Shown here in pieces: positions 48,072 to 57,611 of a stretch of 64,000 nucleotides of DNA (within the stretch, counting starts at the first letter, position 1; the number at the start of each line of letters is the position of its first letter). The notes under the pieces are model-generated. The model searched no databases and was not told the origin of the DNA. It saw nothing but the letters and a program-made list of their open reading frames with translations. The stretch is from Orlajensenia leifsoniae (GTDB taxonomy: Bacteria; Actinomycetota; Actinomycetes; Actinomycetales; Microbacteriaceae). The stretch is taken from NCBI RefSeq assembly GCF_004570845.1, contig NZ_SPQZ01000002.1, positions 496,001 to 560,000 on the forward strand. Direction: 5' to 3'. Position numbers and translations under genes: made by a program.

Positions 48072-48674
48072 GTGGCCAAGCAAACCGCGCCTCAGGGCGC
48101 CGAACCCGTGACCGAGTCCGTCGACGAGACTGCCGCCCGTCTGGCCTCCTCCGCGACGAGCCAGGGCAAGGGCGCCCCGACTCCGACGCGCAAGGAGCAG
48201 GAGGCGGCGCGCAAGCGTCCGCTCGTCTCCGACAACCGCAAGGAGGCGTCGCGCCAGGCCAAGATCAAGGCCGCCGAGGCGCGCGAGAAGCAGCGTGCCG
48301 GGATGGCGGCCGGCGACGACCGTTACCTCCCCATGCGCGACCGCGGGCCGCAGAAGCGCTACGCCCGTGACTACGTCGACGCCCGCTTCAACATCGGCGA
48401 GTTCATGCTTCCGGTGATGGCCCTAGTCATCGTGCTCACTTTCATCCCGAGCTACGAGATCCAGATGTACGGCATCTTCGCCCTCTGGGGCTTCTTCCTC
48501 ATCGCCGTCGTCGACTCGATCATCCTCGGCTTCAGCCTGACCAAACGGCTCGCTGCCAAGTTCGGCGCCGACAAGGTCGAGAAGGTGCGCTGGTACTCCG
48601 CCATGCGTGCGCTGCAGATGCGCTTCATGCGCCTGCCGAAGGCTCAGGTCGCCCGCGGCGCCTACCCCAGCTGA
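48072..48674 (+). CDS. DUF3043 membrane protein
   Basis: A 200-residue actinobacterial protein of unknown function. The first 100 residues are charged and low-complexity with KEQEAARKRPLVSDNRKEA; two adjacent helices follow (about 118-160), and the C-terminus is basic. GTG at 48072 has AAGGA upstream. Similar proteins lie near the respiratory genes in mycobacteria (Rv2206). Confidence 0.85.
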   Translation: MAKQTAPQGAEPVTESVDETAARLASSATSQGKGAPTPTRKEQEAARKRPLVSDNRKEASRQAKIKAAEAREKQRAGMAAGDDRYLPMRDRGPQKRYARDYVDARFNIGEFMLPVMALVIVLTFIPSYEIQMYGIFALWGFFLIAVVDSIILGFSLTKRLAAKFGADKVEKVRWYSAMRALQMRFMRLPKAQVARGAYPS

Positions 48675-48686
48675 CGATCACGTTCA

Positions 48687-48721
48687 GAAGGCCGCATCCG
48701 AGATCCTCGGATGCGGCCTTC
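48687..48721. terminator. Terminator built from GCATCC/GGATGC arms
   Basis: GAAGGCCGCATCCGAG (48687-48702) pairs perfectly with 48706-48721 around a 3-base loop. It separates the convergent DUF3043 and phosphodiesterase genes. Its arms carry the over-represented hexamer as an inverted pair. Confidence 0.85.
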
Positions 48722-48759
48722 GTCGTTGGGCCGCGTTCCGGCCGCGACTCCGTGGGGCC

Positions 48760-49911
48760 TCAGCGACCGGCGGTCGCGTAGGCGCCGACCCTGAGGCACG
48801 GCACTCGCGACTCCTCGTCGGTGAGGGAACCGTGCTGGCCGATCATCGCCCGCGGTGAGAGGTTCGTCTCGCGCGAGTCGTAGTAGGCGATCAGCTTGCG
48901 CGCGGCCACGATCACGTCGCCGATGCGCGGCAGCACCTCGGGTGCGACTTCGCCGAAGAGGCCGGAGGACACGGCCTCGGCGCGGGTGTAGACCCAGGCG
49001 CGATCGCCCTCGGACTCCCGCCAGGCCGCGGCGAGGGCGTCGGCGGCATCGGGGGCGGCATCCGGTTCCAAGTACAGGTACAGGCACCGTGGGTCGCCGC
49101 CGATGTGACGTACGCCGTCGATCAGCCGGGGTGCCGTGTCGAACAGCACGTGCTTGTCGGCCGGAACATCGACGACGCCGTGATCGGCTGTGACGATGAG
49201 CCCGGCCGATGTCGGCAATGAGGCCGCGAACCTGGAGACCTCGGCGTCGAGAGCCTCGAGCTCGCCGACCCACTTGTCGGAGAGCCACCCGCGGGCGTGA
49301 GCCGCCATGTCGAGTTCGGGCACGTAGACGTAGACGAGTGCGTGGTCGTTCTCGCGCACGACTCGGAGGGCCGCGTCGAAGCGTGCGGCGACGGAGCCCG
49401 CCGACACGTACTCGGCTCCCCGGAGCAGCGCATTGCTGAGACCCGAGTCCGCGTACCGCGACGGGCCGACCGCGAACGCCGGGATGCCGGCATCCGTCGC
49501 CAGCTCGAACTGGGTCGGAAGCGGCTGCCAGGCATCGGGCCGCATCTCGTCGTCCCAGCCGCTCAGCTGGTTGACCACGCGGTCGTTCGCGGCGTCGAGG
49601 ACCCGGTACCCGACGAGGCCATGGGAGCCCGGGGGTGCACCTGTGCAGAGGGAGCCGAGCCCGACGGCGGTCGTCGCCGGGAAGACGCCGGGCAACGACG
49701 CCTTCTTGGTGAGGCGGGAGGCGAGGTAGCGGGCGTGTCCGGCCGAGGCGCGGAGGTTGGCTGTTCCGAGCCCGTCGACGAGGAGGACGATGGCGTGATC
49801 CACGGCGGGAAGCCCGAGGGCGTTGGACGCCCCTGTGATGCTGGCGCGGCAACTTGCCAGAACGTCGGCCAGCCGCGGGGCTCCGGATTCGGGTGAAGGT
49901 ACCATGGGCAT
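48760..49911 (-). CDS. Alkaline phosphatase-superfamily nucleotide pyrophosphatase/phosphodiesterase
   Basis: A 383-residue protein of the alkaline phosphatase superfamily. The first metal Asp is in VLLVDGLG and the nucleophile Thr is probably in [20 protein letters not shown] and [10 protein letters not shown] supply further metal ligands. Relatives hydrolyse phosphodiester or pyrophosphate bonds. No signal peptide is apparent. ATG at 49911 (or the second ATG at 49905) was chosen since the longer frame runs into the divergent parC leader. Confidence 0.82.
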   Translation of the reverse strand: MPMVPSPESGAPRLADVLASCRASITGASNALGLPAVDHAIVLLVDGLGTANLRASAGHARYLASRLTKKASLPGVFPATTAVGLGSLCTGAPPGSHGLVGYRVLDAANDRVVNQLSGWDDEMRPDAWQPLPTQFELATDAGIPAFAVGPSRYADSGLSNALLRGAEYVSAGSVAARFDAALRVVRENDHALVYVYVPELDMAAHARGWLSDKWVGELEALDAEVSRFAASLPTSAGLIVTADHGVVDVPADKHVLFDTAPRLIDGVRHIGGDPRCLYLYLEPDAAPDAADALAAAWRESEGDRAWVYTRAEAVSSGLFGEVAPEVLPRIGDVIVAARKLIAYYDSRETNLSPRAMIGQHGSLTDEESRVPCLRVGAYATAGR

Positions 49912-49994
49912 CGCGCTCAGTCTCGCACAGGACGGCCTTGCCGTCGTGCGTCGACGAGGCCCCAGAACGAGCCCCACCAGACGAGAAACAACGG

Positions 49995-52469
49995 ATGACC
50001 CCGCGCCAGAACTCCACACCCGAGACCCAGTCGGTCGAACGCATCGAAGACGTCGACGTCGCCACCGAGATGCAGGGCTCGTTCCTCGAATACGCGTACT
50101 CCGTCATCTACTCCCGGGCCCTCCCCGACGCCCGTGACGGGCTCAAGCCCGTGCAGCGCCGCATCCTGTACCAGATGAGCGAGATGGGCCTGCGCCCCGA
50201 CCGCGGCCACGTGAAGTCGGCGCGCGTCGTCGGCGAGGTCATGGGCAAGCTGCATCCGCACGGCGACACCGCCATCTACGACGCCCTCGTGCGGATGGCC
50301 CAGGCGTTCACCCTCCGCGTGCCGCTCATCGACGGTCACGGCAACTTCGGCTCGCTCGACGACGGCCCGGCCGCCGCCCGATACACCGAGGCGCGGCTGG
50401 CTGCCACGGCCCTGGCGATGACCGAGGGCCTCGATGAGGACGTCGTCGACTTCGTTCCCAACTACGACAACCAGCTGACCCAGCCCGAGGTCCTGCCTGC
50501 CGCCTACCCCAACCTGCTCGTGAATGGCGCCAGCGGCATCGCCGTGGGCATGGCCACGAACATGGCTCCGCACAACCTCATCGAGGTCGTCGGGGCGGCG
50601 CGCCATCTTCTGGCGCACCCGGATGCGACCCTCGACGACCTGATGGAGTTCGTGCCTGGCCCCGACCTGCCCTCCGGCGGCACCATCGCCGGCCTCTCCG
50701 GCGTGAGAGACGCCTACGCCACGGGCCGAGGCAGCTTCAAGACCAGGGCCAAGGTGCGCGTCGAGTCGATCACCGCTCGCAAGACCGGCCTGATCATCAC
50801 CGAGCTGCCCTACCTCGTGGGACCCGAGAAGGTCATCGAGAAGATCAAGGACGGCGTCAACGCCAAGAAGATCAGCGGTATCTCGGATGTCACCGACCTG
50901 ACGGACCGCACGAACGGCCTGCGCCTCGTCATCGGGATCAAGACCGGCTTCAGCCCGGACGCCGTCCTCGAGCAGCTGTACCGCCTGACACCGCTCGAGG
51001 ACTCGTTCAACATCAACGCCGTGGCCCTCGTCGACGGCGGACCGCGCACCCTCGGGCTGCGTGAGCTCCTCGTCGTGTACGTCGAGCACCGCGTGCTGGT
51101 GGTCACCCGGCGCTCGCGCTTCAGGCTCGACCGTCGTCGAGAGCGCCTTCACCTGGTCGAGGGCCTCCTCGTGGCCATCCTCGACATCGACGAGGTCATC
51201 CAGGTCATCCGCACCAGCGACGAGACCGAACAGGCGCGCACGCGCCTCATGGACGTCTTCGACCTCACGCATGTGCAGGCCGAGTACATCCTCGAGCTGC
51301 GCCTGCGTCGCCTCACCAAGTTCTCCCGGATCGAGCTCGAGGCCGAGCGAGACAAGCTGAAGGCCGAGATCGCCGAGCTCGAGACCCTGCTGGCGAGCGA
51401 TGCCCGTATCCGCTCGCTCGTCTCCGATGAGCTCGCCGAGATCGCCGACAGGTTCGGCACCCCGCGCCGCACCCTGCTCACCGAGGCGAAGCCCAGCATC
51501 GCCGGCGCAGCCGCCAAGCGCGCCGCGGCGATCCTCGAGGTGGCGGACGCCCCGTGCCGCGTGTACCTGAGCGCCACCGGCCGGATCGCGCGCGTCGACC
51601 TGGTCGCGCGCGACGAGGACGCCCCGGCAGCGCCCGTGCGCCAGCGCCGCCGCAGCAAGCACGACGCGCTGCTCTCGACGCTCGACACCACGAGCCGCAC
51701 CGAGATCGGTGCCGTCACCAACCGCGGCCGTCTGGTGCGCTTCTCCCCCGTCGACCTGCCCGTGCTGCCCGAGACCTCGGTGCAACTCGGCGCCGGCGTG
51801 AAGGTCGGCGACTACCTGGCCCTCAGCGATCGCGGTGAGAAGGTGCTCGCCATCGTCTCGCTCACCAGCGACCAGTCCATCGCCCTCGGCACTCGTCAGG
51901 GCATCGTCAAGCGCGTCGCCACGGGCGCATACCCCAGTCGCCCCGACTTCGAGGTCATCGCCCTCAAGAAGGGCGACGAGGTCGTCGGTGCAGTGCAGGG
52001 GGCCGAGACCGATGAGCTCGTGTTCGTGGCGACGGATGCGCAGCTGCTGCGGTTCCCGGCTGCGTCCGTGCGCCCCCAGGGGTGCCCTGCAGGCGGAATG
52101 GCCGGCATCAACCTCGGCGCCGACGCGATGGTCATCCACTTCACGTCCATCCCGGCCGATCAGCGCGACGAGGTCGTGGTGGCCACCGTCGCGACCGGCA
52201 GCGAGACGCTGCTCGGAACCGATCCCGGAACGGCCAAGGTGAGCGCCTTCGACGAGTTCCCGGCCAAGGGCCGCGCGACGGGCGGCGTCCGTGCCCAGCG
52301 CTTCCTGAAGGGCGAGGACGCCCTCGCGCTCGCCTGGGTCGGTCGCGACCCGCTCGCTGTCGGTTCGGACGGGTCGGCGCGCACGCTGCCGGAGCCCGGC
52401 GCCAAGCGGGATGCATCCGGAACCCCACTCGATGCCGTGATCGGGGCCATCGGCACCACGATCGCCTGA
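49995..52469 (+). CDS. parC: DNA topoisomerase IV subunit A
   Basis: An 824-residue type IIA topoisomerase breakage-reunion subunit. [18 protein letters not shown] is at the N-terminus, and the catalytic Tyr is in ARYTEARLA near residue 130. The C-terminal beta-pinwheel lacks an obvious GyrA box (QRRGGKG), supporting ParC rather than GyrA. It separates linked daughter chromosomes with ParE, whose gene lies 0.6 kb away on the opposite strand. Confidence 0.92.
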   Translation: MTPRQNSTPETQSVERIEDVDVATEMQGSFLEYAYSVIYSRALPDARDGLKPVQRRILYQMSEMGLRPDRGHVKSARVVGEVMGKLHPHGDTAIYDALVRMAQAFTLRVPLIDGHGNFGSLDDGPAAARYTEARLAATALAMTEGLDEDVVDFVPNYDNQLTQPEVLPAAYPNLLVNGASGIAVGMATNMAPHNLIEVVGAARHLLAHPDATLDDLMEFVPGPDLPSGGTIAGLSGVRDAYATGRGSFKTRAKVRVESITARKTGLIITELPYLVGPEKVIEKIKDGVNAKKISGISDVTDLTDRTNGLRLVIGIKTGFSPDAVLEQLYRLTPLEDSFNINAVALVDGGPRTLGLRELLVVYVEHRVLVVTRRSRFRLDRRRERLHLVEGLLVAILDIDEVIQVIRTSDETEQARTRLMDVFDLTHVQAEYILELRLRRLTKFSRIELEAERDKLKAEIAELETLLASDARIRSLVSDELAEIADRFGTPRRTLLTEAKPSIAGAAAKRAAAILEVADAPCRVYLSATGRIARVDLVARDEDAPAAPVRQRRRSKHDALLSTLDTTSRTEIGAVTNRGRLVRFSPVDLPVLPETSVQLGAGVKVGDYLALSDRGEKVLAIVSLTSDQSIALGTRQGIVKRVATGAYPSRPDFEVIALKKGDEVVGAVQGAETDELVFVATDAQLLRFPAASVRPQGCPAGGMAGINLGADAMVIHFTSIPADQRDEVVVATVATGSETLLGTDPGTAKVSAFDEFPAKGRATGGVRAQRFLKGEDALALAWVGRDPLAVGSDGSARTLPEPGAKRDASGTPLDAVIGAIGTTIA

Positions 52470-52471
52470 GC

Positions 52472-52906
52472 TCAGCCGAGCGAGCGCTCCACGACGGTGC
52501 GCACGCCGTCGAGCATGTCGCGCCAGTTCTCGGCCGAATGCTCGGCGGCCTCGGCCGTCGGGTTGTTGTCCTGATCGAGCTCGACCCGCGTGCCTCCGTC
52601 GACCGCGAGAAGCTCGTAGCGGAGCGTGTGGTAGTTCTCCGGAACATCCGGCTGGCCCGTCATCGGGCTGAAATGGGTGACGACGAGCCGACGCGGCTCC
52701 TCGACCTCGAGCACGCGCCCGTGGTCTTCGAAGGTCTTCCCCTCCCACTCGCCCATCCACCGGATCTCGGCTCCGAGAGCCCAGTCGGTGACGATGCGGG
52801 CTCCGGCCAGGATCTCCGGATGCGGCTCCGCGCTCGTGATCACGTCCCAGACGGCCTGGGGCGGGGCAGCGATGAACGCGTCGACGTGCGCTGTGTACTC
52901 GGCCAT
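52472..52906 (-). CDS. SRPBCC-domain protein (polyketide cyclase/START-like)
   Basis: A 144-residue single-domain SRPBCC (Bet v1-like) protein with the N-terminal EYTAHVDAFIAAPPQAVWDV and C-terminal helix NWRDMLDGVRTVVER. Such folds bind hydrophobic ligands; AHSA1-type members are possible. Function unknown. The ATG at 52906 has TACGGT seven bases upstream (leaderless). It sits between parC and parE. Confidence 0.85.
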   Translation of the reverse strand: MAEYTAHVDAFIAAPPQAVWDVITSAEPHPEILAGARIVTDWALGAEIRWMGEWEGKTFEDHGRVLEVEEPRRLVVTHFSPMTGQPDVPENYHTLRYELLAVDGGTRVELDQDNNPTAEAAEHSAENWRDMLDGVRTVVERSLG

Positions 52907-53034
52907 GGCTTCGACCGTACGCCGAGCAGCCCTCCCCCGCCAGACGCCGTCACCGCAGCCGCACGCCATCTCCCGGCGCTCTGCGCCCGGTTGGGTGGCG
53001 CAGAGCCCCGCGGAATGGCGCGCGGCGGCCGGGG

Positions 53035-55116
53035 CTAGGCGTCGATACTCTCGCGGGAGAGCCGGTCGGAACTGTCGACGATGAACTCCTTGCGCGGGGC
53101 GACGTCGTTGCCCATGAGCAGCTCGAACACCCGGCCGGCGTTCTCGGCGTCCGAGACGTTCACGCGGCGCAGGGTGCGGTGCTTACGATCCATGGTGGTC
53201 GTCGCCAGCTGGTCGGCATCCATCTCGCCCAGGCCCTTGTAGCGCTGGATCGGGTCCTGGTACTTCTTGCCCTGCTTGCTCAATGCCGCCAGGACCTTCT
53301 GGAGCTCGGCCTCCGAGTACGTGTACAGGGTGTCGTTCGGCTTCGACCCCGGGTTCATCACGACGACGCGGTGCAGCGGAGGCACGGCGGCGAACACCCG
53401 GCCGTTCTCGATCATCGGCCGCATGTAGCGGAAGAACAGGGTGAGCAGCAGGGTGCGGATGTGCGCGCCGTCGACGTCGGCATCGCTCATGATGATGACC
53501 TTGCCGTAGCGGGCGGTCTCGAGGTCGAAGCTGCGCCCGGATCCGGCCCCGATCACCTGGATGATCGACGCGCACTCGGCGTTGCCGAGCATGTCGGCGA
53601 CGCTCGCCTTCTGCACGTTGAGGATCTTGCCCCGGATGGGCAGGAGCGCCTGGTGCTCGCTGTCGCGCGCCAGCTTGGCCGTGCCGAGGGCGGAGTCGCC
53701 CTCCACGATGAAGAGCTCGCTCTGGGCGACGTCGTTCGACCGGCAGTCGACCAGCTTCGCCGGCAGCGATGAGCTCTCGAGCGCGTTCTTGCGGCGCTGG
53801 GTCTCCTTGTGGGCCCGAGCCGAGATGCGGGACTTCATCTCGGCGACGACCTTGTCGAGCAGCAGGGCCGACTGAGCCTTGTCGTCGCGCTTGGTCGAGG
53901 CGTAGCGCTCGGCCATGGCCTTGGCGACGACGTTCGCGACGATCGCGCGGACAGCCGGAGTGCCGAGCACTTCCTTGGTCTGGCCCTCGAACTGCGGCTC
54001 GGGCAGACGGACTGTGAGCACGGCGGTGAGGCCGGCGAAGATGTCGTCCTTCTCCAGCTTGTCCGTGCCCGCCTTCAGGCGTCGCGCGTTCACCTCCACC
54101 TGCTGGCGCAGGAACTTGAGCATGCCGGCATCGAATCCGGCCTGGTGCGAGCCGCCCTTCGGCGTCGAGATGATGTTCACGAAGCTGCGCATGACGGTGT
54201 CGTAGCCGGTGCCCCAGCGCAGGGCGATGTCGACGGTGCACTCGCGCTGCAACTCGGTGGGGATCATCGCGCCGGCGTCGCTCAGCACGGGAACCGTCTC
54301 GGTGAAGCTGCCGGTGCCCGTCAGTCGCCAGGTGTCGGTGAGCGGGGCGTCTGGGGCGAGGTGCTCGACGAACTCGGAGATGCCGCCGTCGAACTTGAAC
54401 TCGTCGGTGTGCGGCTCGAAGCCGCGCTCGTCGGTGACGCGGATGCCGAGGCCGGGAACGAGGAACGCCGTCTGCCTGGCCCGCCCGAGGAGCTCCTCGG
54501 TCTGGAAGTCGGCGCCCTTCGTGAAGATCTGGCGATCGGCCCAATACCGGATGCGGGTCCCGGTGATGCCCTTCTTCACCTTGCCGACCACGCGCAGTTC
54601 ACTTCGGTTCTCGAACGGCGTGAACGGAGCATCCGGACTCTTGGTGTCCCCGGTGTCGGCGAACAACCCGGGCTCACCGCGGTGGAAGGACATCGCGTAG
54701 GTCTTGCCGTCGCGGTCGACCTCGACGTCGAGGCGCTCGGACAGGGCGTTGACGACCGAGGCGCCGACACCGTGCAGTCCACCGGACGCGGCGTAGGAGC
54801 CGGAACCGAACTTGCCGCCGGCGTGCAGCTTCGTGAAGACCACCTCGACGCCGGAGAGCCCGGTCTTCGGCTCGATGTCGACGGGGATGCCGCGGGCGCG
54901 GTCGCGCACCTCGACGCTGGAGTCGGGGTGCAGCGTCACGTCGATCTCGGTGCCGTGGCCGCCGAGTGCCTCGTCGACCGAGTTGTCGATGATCTCCCAG
55001 AGGCAGTGCATGAGGCCGCGGGAATCCGTCGATCCGATGTACATGCCCGGGCGCTTGCGCACAGCTTCGAGGCCCTCGAGGACGGAAAGATGCCGGGCGG
55101 AATAGTCACTGCTCAC
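53035..55116 (-). CDS. parE: DNA topoisomerase IV subunit B
   Basis: A 693-residue GHKL ATPase/TOPRIM subunit. ATP-binding motifs EIIDNSVDEALGG and GGLHGVGASVVNAL, TOPRIM motifs EGDSALGTAKLARD and SDADVDGAHIRTLLL are visible. No large insertion typical of Gram-negative GyrB is present. The GTG at 55116 follows TAGGGT by eight bases (leaderless). Partner of the ParC at 49995-52469. Confidence 0.94.
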   Translation of the reverse strand: MSSDYSARHLSVLEGLEAVRKRPGMYIGSTDSRGLMHCLWEIIDNSVDEALGGHGTEIDVTLHPDSSVEVRDRARGIPVDIEPKTGLSGVEVVFTKLHAGGKFGSGSYAASGGLHGVGASVVNALSERLDVEVDRDGKTYAMSFHRGEPGLFADTGDTKSPDAPFTPFENRSELRVVGKVKKGITGTRIRYWADRQIFTKGADFQTEELLGRARQTAFLVPGLGIRVTDERGFEPHTDEFKFDGGISEFVEHLAPDAPLTDTWRLTGTGSFTETVPVLSDAGAMIPTELQRECTVDIALRWGTGYDTVMRSFVNIISTPKGGSHQAGFDAGMLKFLRQQVEVNARRLKAGTDKLEKDDIFAGLTAVLTVRLPEPQFEGQTKEVLGTPAVRAIVANVVAKAMAERYASTKRDDKAQSALLLDKVVAEMKSRISARAHKETQRRKNALESSSLPAKLVDCRSNDVAQSELFIVEGDSALGTAKLARDSEHQALLPIRGKILNVQKASVADMLGNAECASIIQVIGAGSGRSFDLETARYGKVIIMSDADVDGAHIRTLLLTLFFRYMRPMIENGRVFAAVPPLHRVVVMNPGSKPNDTLYTYSEAELQKVLAALSKQGKKYQDPIQRYKGLGEMDADQLATTTMDRKHRTLRRVNVSDAENAGRVFELLMGNDVAPRKEFIVDSSDRLSRESIDA

Positions 55117-55292
55117 GTCAGTCAACCCTAGGCGAGCAGGGGCCATCCCCCGGACCTGACACCCTGCCGTGAGAAATGTCACAATCCGTACGCGCTGAGC
55201 GAAATGCTGGGGCATGCACGCGGATTCGACTGAAGCGCGTGTTTACATTGAGTCACGGATCTTCAGGTCGATACGAAAAGGAGGGTCAGTCC

Positions 55293-55520
55293 ATGTCACA
55301 GATCGTTACCCCGAACGGTGCCGTCGATGAACTCGAGACGGCCCACCAGCTGACCGCCCTCGACCGCTGCGATGCGTGCGGCGCTCAGGCCTACATCCGC
55401 GTGGTCGTCAACAGCGGCGAGCTGCTGTTCTGCGCCCACCACGGTCGCAAGCACCAGGAGAAGCTGGCCTCGATCGCGCACAGCTGGCACGACGAGTCGT
55501 CGCGTCTCCTCGAGAACTGA
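55293..55520 (+). CDS. DUF7455 small zinc-binding-like protein
   Basis: A 75-residue actinobacterial protein with RCDACGAQAYIRV and FCAHHGRKH, a likely zinc site formed by Cys and His. This family is often encoded near sigA and parE and has unknown function. The ATG follows AAGGAGGGT. Divergent from parE. Confidence 0.82.
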   Translation: MSQIVTPNGAVDELETAHQLTALDRCDACGAQAYIRVVVNSGELLFCAHHGRKHQEKLASIAHSWHDESSRLLEN

Positions 55521-55545
55521 CCGGCACCCGCTTCGACCTTCACGA

Positions 55546-55586
55546 AGAAGAGCCGCCCCGATGCATCGCATCCGGGCGGCTCTTCT
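55546..55586. terminator. Terminator with GATGC/GCATC inner arms
   Basis: A 19-bp stem with a single internal mismatch (55546-55564 with 55568-55586) and 3-base loop ATC. The outer arms read AGAAGAGCCGCCC. It separates the convergent DUF7455 and gatD-like genes. Confidence 0.82.
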
Positions 55587-55607
55587 CGTTCGAGGAGGTG
55601 CGGCCGA

Positions 55608-56342
55608 TCAGTCGGCGTCGAGGCCGAGGCCGGTGAGGATCTGGTTGCGAGCCGCGACGGCGTAGTCGTCGACGGATGCCGCACGCTCGCCGCGCTGGTA
55701 GACCAGGCCGCGGCGCTCGAACATCGACGTCAGCAGATGGTCGGCCAGCGCCGGGTTCTTCGCCAGCACGGGACCGTGCAGGTGCGTGCCGATGACATCG
55801 CCCATGACGACGCCCTCCTGCGAGGAGTCGCGTCCGTTGCCGCTGCCGCTCAGCACCCGGCCGAGCGGGGAGCCCTCGGCGCCGACGTAGTCGCGGGCGT
55901 GATTCTCGAATCCGACGATGCGTCCGAAGCGACTGGAGAGCACGAGGTCGCCGCTGGCGCGTTCCCGGCGTGGAACACCACGCCCCGCGAGGATGCCGAG
56001 GCCCTCGACGACGCCGCCCACGGCGCGCTCGACGCCCCAGCTGATCAGCTCCCAGCCCGTTCCCACCGCGAGGATCGGAACGCCCGAGGTCGACCAGACG
56101 CGGAGCTGATCCTGGATCTCGAGCAGCAGGTCCCTGGCCGGCACGAGTGCGGAGTCGGAGCCCGAGCCGATGACGACGGCGTCGGGCCTCTCCGGCAGGT
56201 CGGACGCGACCTCGACGGCGACGATCGTCGCCGTCTCGCCGGCCCACTCCGCTCGTCGGGCGAGCACCCGGGCGTTCTCGGCGTCGCCGTTCGTGTTCAG
56301 CAGGCTCGGCGCGATGACGGCGATGGTGAAGGTCGTGGTCAT
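55608..56342 (-). CDS. GatD-like class I amidotransferase lacking the catalytic Cys
   Basis: A 244-residue homologue of GatD, the glutaminase that supplies ammonia to MurT for amidation of lipid II D-glutamate. Family landmarks are present: VIGSGSD, VEGLGIL, GFENH and GTHLHGPVLAKNP with His189. The nucleophile region, which in S. aureus GatD reads ICGGYQ with Cys94, reads VGTGWE here, with Gly94. The whole protein contains no cysteine. It therefore should not hydrolyse glutamine by the normal mechanism. The ATG overlaps the murT stop (ATGA). It may be a scaffold or may present a different amine. Confidence 0.85.
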   Translation of the reverse strand: MTTTFTIAVIAPSLLNTNGDAENARVLARRAEWAGETATIVAVEVASDLPERPDAVVIGSGSDSALVPARDLLLEIQDQLRVWSTSGVPILAVGTGWELISWGVERAVGGVVEGLGILAGRGVPRRERASGDLVLSSRFGRIVGFENHARDYVGAEGSPLGRVLSGSGNGRDSSQEGVVMGDVIGTHLHGPVLAKNPALADHLLTSMFERRGLVYQRGERAASVDDYAVAARNQILTGLGLDAD

Positions 56343-57601
56343 GACGGCTCGCCCTCGGAGGTCAGGCCGAGATGGGCTCGGGTTCGGCGCATGGAGTCGG
56401 CCGAGAAGACGATGGTCTTGACGCCGGTCGCGGGCTGGGGAAGCGCGAGGAAGTCGTCGACCGCCCGGCCGAGATCCGTCTCCACCCGGTCGATCTCCAC
56501 GTCGTCGTAGCTGAGCTGGAGGGCGAGTTCCCACGCCTTCGAGCCGCTGACGATGTCGACCCGGGAGACGCGGGAGGTGTCGACCGGCCAGAAGTAGGAC
56601 GGGTCGCGAACGTCGGAGCCGATGGCGAACAGCACCGGAGCGCCGGGCTCGAGGGTGTCGATGTTCAGCTGGTAGCTCGCCGGGTTCTGCACGAGCACGA
56701 ACTCGACCTGCTGACCGCGCACCTCGACGACCTCGCCGCGGCCGAACACCGGCGGGATGGAGCCGACGGCGGCGACAGCGAGATCGACGTCGAACGCCGA
56801 CCCGAGGACGGCACGTGCCGTGCTCAGGGCGGCTGCGGCATCCGTCGCATAGTGGACGCCCCGAGCGGGAAGGCCCACGGTGTGCTCGTCGCCGTCGATG
56901 AGCATCGATGCCGTTCGTCCGGAGACGGCACCCACGACGATGCCGGACGGGTCGCTGAGGCGCTCCGGAGCGAGACGAGCATGGCCCAGGCCGTGAGGGG
57001 CCGCGTCGAGCACGGCGGATGAGACGCCGAAGCGATCCACCCTGACGCCGGCGGGAACACTGGAAGCGAGCTGCACGAGGTAGCCGTCATCGGCGTTGAC
57101 GACGACGGCATCCGTCGCCCGGGCCGCGATCGCCGTCAGCATGGTGGCGACCATCTCGGAGTCGTGGAAACGGTCGATCTGGTCGACCATCACGTTCGTG
57201 AGGGCGACCACTCGGGGCGACAGCTCGGCGGCGATCAGGGCGCCATGCCCCTCGTCCATCTCGAGCACGGCGATGTCGTCGTGGATGCGGCCCTGCAGGT
57301 CGGCCCGCTCGAGCAGGGCAGAGGTGAGTCCCTGGGAGATGTTCGCCGTCGACGGATTGGTGAACACCGATCGGCCGTGAGCGCGCAGGACGGCCACGAG
57401 CATCTTCGTGGTGGTCGACTTGCCGCTCGAACCCGAGACGATCACGAGGCCGTCGCGGAACGAGTTCAGGGTCGTGGCGAGGTAGCCGGGGGCGACCTTG
57501 TTGACCACGAGCCCGGGCACGGCGGAACCGCCGCCCGGCTTCCTCAGCCGCGCGAGGGTCCTGACCGTGCGACCGATGACGATCGCCGGTACGTACCGCA
57601 C
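56339..57601 (-). CDS. MurT-like Mur ligase without the zinc ribbon
   Basis: A 420-residue Mur-ligase-family protein with DUF1727-type C-terminus. The P-loop reads GSSGKSTTT (57-65), then NPSTANISQGL, LEMDEGH and TNVMVDQIDRF as in MurT. Typical MurT proteins carry a four-Cys zinc ribbon around residues 200-230; this protein has no cysteine anywhere. The conserved C-terminal motif usually read as DGRDVSWLWDVD is degenerate here (DVRDPSYFWPVD, 329-340). It likely activates the alpha-carboxyl of D-Glu in a cell-wall precursor, but with what acceptor is open. GTG start 10 bases after the sigA stop. Confidence 0.85.
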   Translation of the reverse strand: MRYVPAIVIGRTVRTLARLRKPGGGSAVPGLVVNKVAPGYLATTLNSFRDGLVIVSGSSGKSTTTKMLVAVLRAHGRSVFTNPSTANISQGLTSALLERADLQGRIHDDIAVLEMDEGHGALIAAELSPRVVALTNVMVDQIDRFHDSEMVATMLTAIAARATDAVVVNADDGYLVQLASSVPAGVRVDRFGVSSAVLDAAPHGLGHARLAPERLSDPSGIVVGAVSGRTASMLIDGDEHTVGLPARGVHYATDAAAALSTARAVLGSAFDVDLAVAAVGSIPPVFGRGEVVEVRGQQVEFVLVQNPASYQLNIDTLEPGAPVLFAIGSDVRDPSYFWPVDTSRVSRVDIVSGSKAWELALQLSYDDVEIDRVETDLGRAVDDFLALPQPATGVKTIVFSADSMRRTRAHLGLTSEGEPS

Positions 57602-57611
57602 CAGTGGAGGC

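Noticed and set aside
49917-52760. Open frame of 947 codons on the reverse strand
   Set aside because: It is antisense to parC, which has complete topoisomerase motifs; no recognisable domain in the antisense product.
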